A stretch of DNA of 6,637 nucleotides from an uncultured Clostridia bacterium (lineage in GTDB: Bacteria > Bacillota_A > Clostridia > Oscillospirales > Oscillospiraceae): NCBI GenBank assembly GCA_947307505.1, contig CAMZJG010000058.1, forward strand, positions 1 through 6,637, written 5' to 3'. The notes under the pieces are model-generated. The model saw only the letters and a list, made by a program, of their open reading frames with translations, was not told where the DNA came from and made no database searches. Positions 5,562 through 6,637 of this stretch are shown piece after piece. Position numbers and translations under genes: made by a program. How positions within the stretch are numbered: position 1 is the first letter of the stretch; each line of letters begins with the position of its first letter.

Positions 5562-6637
5562 TCAGTCTTCCTTCTTCTCTTCGGGCCGACGCATCTGGGA
5601 GAAGCACTTGCCGCAGATGTTGCACCGCTTCTTGGGGTTATAGCGGCAGAAGCGGACGTTATCTCCCATGTAGTTATAGGTGTGCTCCCGGGCGAAGGGC
5701 ATTTTTGCCTTCTGCTCGTCCGTCAGCTGGATGCGGCTGCGGGTGATGGTGCCCCAGGTGCCGTCCATGAAAGCCGCCTGGAACAGGAGAGGCTTCTTCA
5801 CGTTGCGGAACTTGATGGGGCAGTGCCACACGTTGGCGGGCAGGCGGACCACGGTGGGCTTGGTGATGATCTTGGATTCCATATGGTCCGGATCGTCGCC
5901 GATGGTCATCTCCACCTCCGCGTCAAAGTCGAAGATATCCATGGGATTCGCACCCATGAAGAAGATGTACTCTTCGGCGCCCTGGTGGAAATGGCAGTCC
6001 TCCATGTCGTTGGGGCCGGTGAAGATCTGGTAGCCGCAGTGCCAGGTGGCGCCTTCCATGTAGGTCTCGCCCCGGAAATAGAACTGGGGAGAGGGGCACC
6101 AGGGGCCCCACTGGGTCTTTTCCTTGGGGCAGGCCAGCACGTTCTTGGCCACTTCCTCGCTGAGGGCGGGCTTGGGGGCCTTCAGCACGGTGGCGTCGGA
6201 GTAGGGCTTGGACTTGTAGCCCTCGGTCACCACGCACTCGGCGGAATCCGGAGCCTTCTCCGGATCGTAGGCGCCGGTGTCGGAGTAGAGCTTCACCCCG
6301 TCCTCGTTCACCACGGTCCAGGGCACGAAATCATAGGGTCTGGGGGGGATCTTATCCCGATGGGAGAAGCAGTAGCCGCAGTAGGTGCACTTCTTGGAGG
6401 GATCCAGCACGCAGCTGCGGATGTTCTCATCCCCCATGTACAGGTACTGCTTTTCGCCGGTGTCCTTCCGCTGGACGTATTTCACCAGGCCGCAGCGGCC
6501 GGACTGCATCACCGCCTGGAAGAGAACGGGCTTGTCGATGCGGACGAAATCCAGGGGGCTGTGCCACCAGCCCTTGGGCAGATGGATGATGGTGGGCTCG
6601 GTGATGACCACCTTTTCCATGGTGTCGTAGGTGGGAC
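5562..6637 (-). CDS. Cysteine-rich double-cupin protein with two Cys4 clusters, N-terminus cut by window edge
   Basis: Residues are numbered from the Met at 6620; five more in-frame codons precede it with no stop, so the gene continues past the window. The protein contains two copies of one module. Copy 2 has a cupin metal-site pattern, HFHQGAE (210-216) with a partner His266 in LPANVWH. Copy 1 shows the matching LPKGWWH (His20); its first cupin motif lies outside the window. Both copies end in MGD-x(n)-C-x7-C-x2-C-x2-C-F-S: Cys70/78/81/84 and Cys325/333/336/339. Fifteen cysteines occur in 352 residues. Cupins of this kind are known in anaerobic Clostridia as uncharacterised proteins; a Cys4 tail suggests a zinc or iron-sulfur site. 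Function unknown: a metal-binding enzyme or sensor is possible. The end is followed by a hairpin and the serine hydrolase gene, probably co-transcribed. By module length, about 150 residues are missing. Confidence 0.8.
   Translation of the reverse strand, partial: PTYDTMEKVVITEPTIIHLPKGWWHSPLDFVRIDKPVLFQAVMQSGRCGLVKYVQRKDTGEKQYLYMGDENIRSCVLDPSKKCTYCGYCFSHRDKIPPRPYDFVPWTVVNEDGVKLYSDTGAYDPEKAPDSAECVVTEGYKSKPYSDATVLKAPKPALSEEVAKNVLACPKEKTQWGPWCPSPQFYFRGETYMEGATWHCGYQIFTGPNDMEDCHFHQGAEEYIFFMGANPMDIFDFDAEVEMTIGDDPDHMESKIITKPTVVRLPANVWHCPIKFRNVKKPLLFQAAFMDGTWGTITRSRIQLTDEQKAKMPFAREHTYNYMGDNVRFCRYNPKKRCNICGKCFSQMRRPEEKKED
5604..5648 (-). other. Cys4 cluster of the second cupin module
   Basis: The codons for Cys325, Cys333, Cys336 and Cys339 lie here with exactly the same C-x7-C-x2-C-x2-C spacing as the first module; the core is KRCNICGKCFS. 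It sits 13 residues from the C-terminus, followed by a charged tail ending KKED. Conservation of spacing between the two diverged copies indicates that the cysteines are functional. Confidence 0.6.
6369..6413 (-). other. Cys4 cluster of the first cupin module
   Basis: The codons for Cys70, Cys78, Cys81 and Cys84 lie here, in the order C-x7-C-x2-C-x2-C, with KKCTYCGYCFS as the core. The preceding YMGDENIRS segment matches YMGDNVRF in the second module. The spacing suits a bound metal (zinc or an iron-sulfur cluster), but no metal can be assigned from sequence. Confidence 0.6.

Noticed and set aside
4046..5746. 566-codon open frame on the plus strand, antisense to the serine hydrolase gene and its neighbours
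   Set aside because: It has the same shadow character, with Arg/Ser-rich then His/Gln-rich composition, and spans two genes and their gap. The minus-strand genes carry clear catalytic motifs and ribosome binding sites.
6618..6620. ATG at 6620 as the real start of the cupin gene
   Set aside because: The frame is open to the window edge, no Shine-Dalgarno sequence precedes it, and this Met aligns with an internal Met (247) of the second module, so it lies inside the first module.

Overview
The window reads as chromosomal DNA of a GC-rich, spore-forming member of the Bacillota, most likely class Clostridia. The main evidence is a clear spoVAC gene, which is found only in endospore formers. Strong AGGAGG-type ribosome binding sites and short intergenic gaps fit this. 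The exact genus cannot be read from the sequence. All five genes lie on the minus strand, so transcription runs from high to low coordinates.

In transcription order: (1) 6637-5562, a cysteine-rich protein with duplicated cupin domains, cut at its N-terminus by the window edge; (2) 5497-4316, a cytoplasmic serine hydrolase of the class C beta-lactamase / family VIII esterase type; (3) 4290-2143, the RNA-binding transcription accessory protein Tex; (4) 2103-520, a type B carboxylesterase-like alpha/beta hydrolase; (5) 385-1, the stage V sporulation protein SpoVAC, cut at its C-terminus by the window edge. The gaps are 64, 25, 39 and 134 bp, so genes 1-4 look like one transcription unit. A cluster of inverted repeats at 395-508 separates that unit from spoVAC.

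Tex is a housekeeping RNA-related factor. The two serine hydrolases beside it have no signal peptide and probably act on small esters or amides in the cytoplasm; no substrate can be named. The cupin protein may bind metal and could act with the hydrolases, but this rests only on gene order.

Three things deserve a second look. The cupin protein carries two copies of a module that ends in the same C-x7-C-x2-C-x2-C cluster. A perfect 11-bp hairpin, flanked by A and T tracts, buries the Shine-Dalgarno sequence of spoVAC. A perfect 12-bp hairpin without a T-tract sits just before the ribosome binding site of the serine hydrolase gene. I saw no tRNA, rRNA, CRISPR array, insertion sequence or convincing vegetative promoter, and no gene-free stretch longer than 134 bp.
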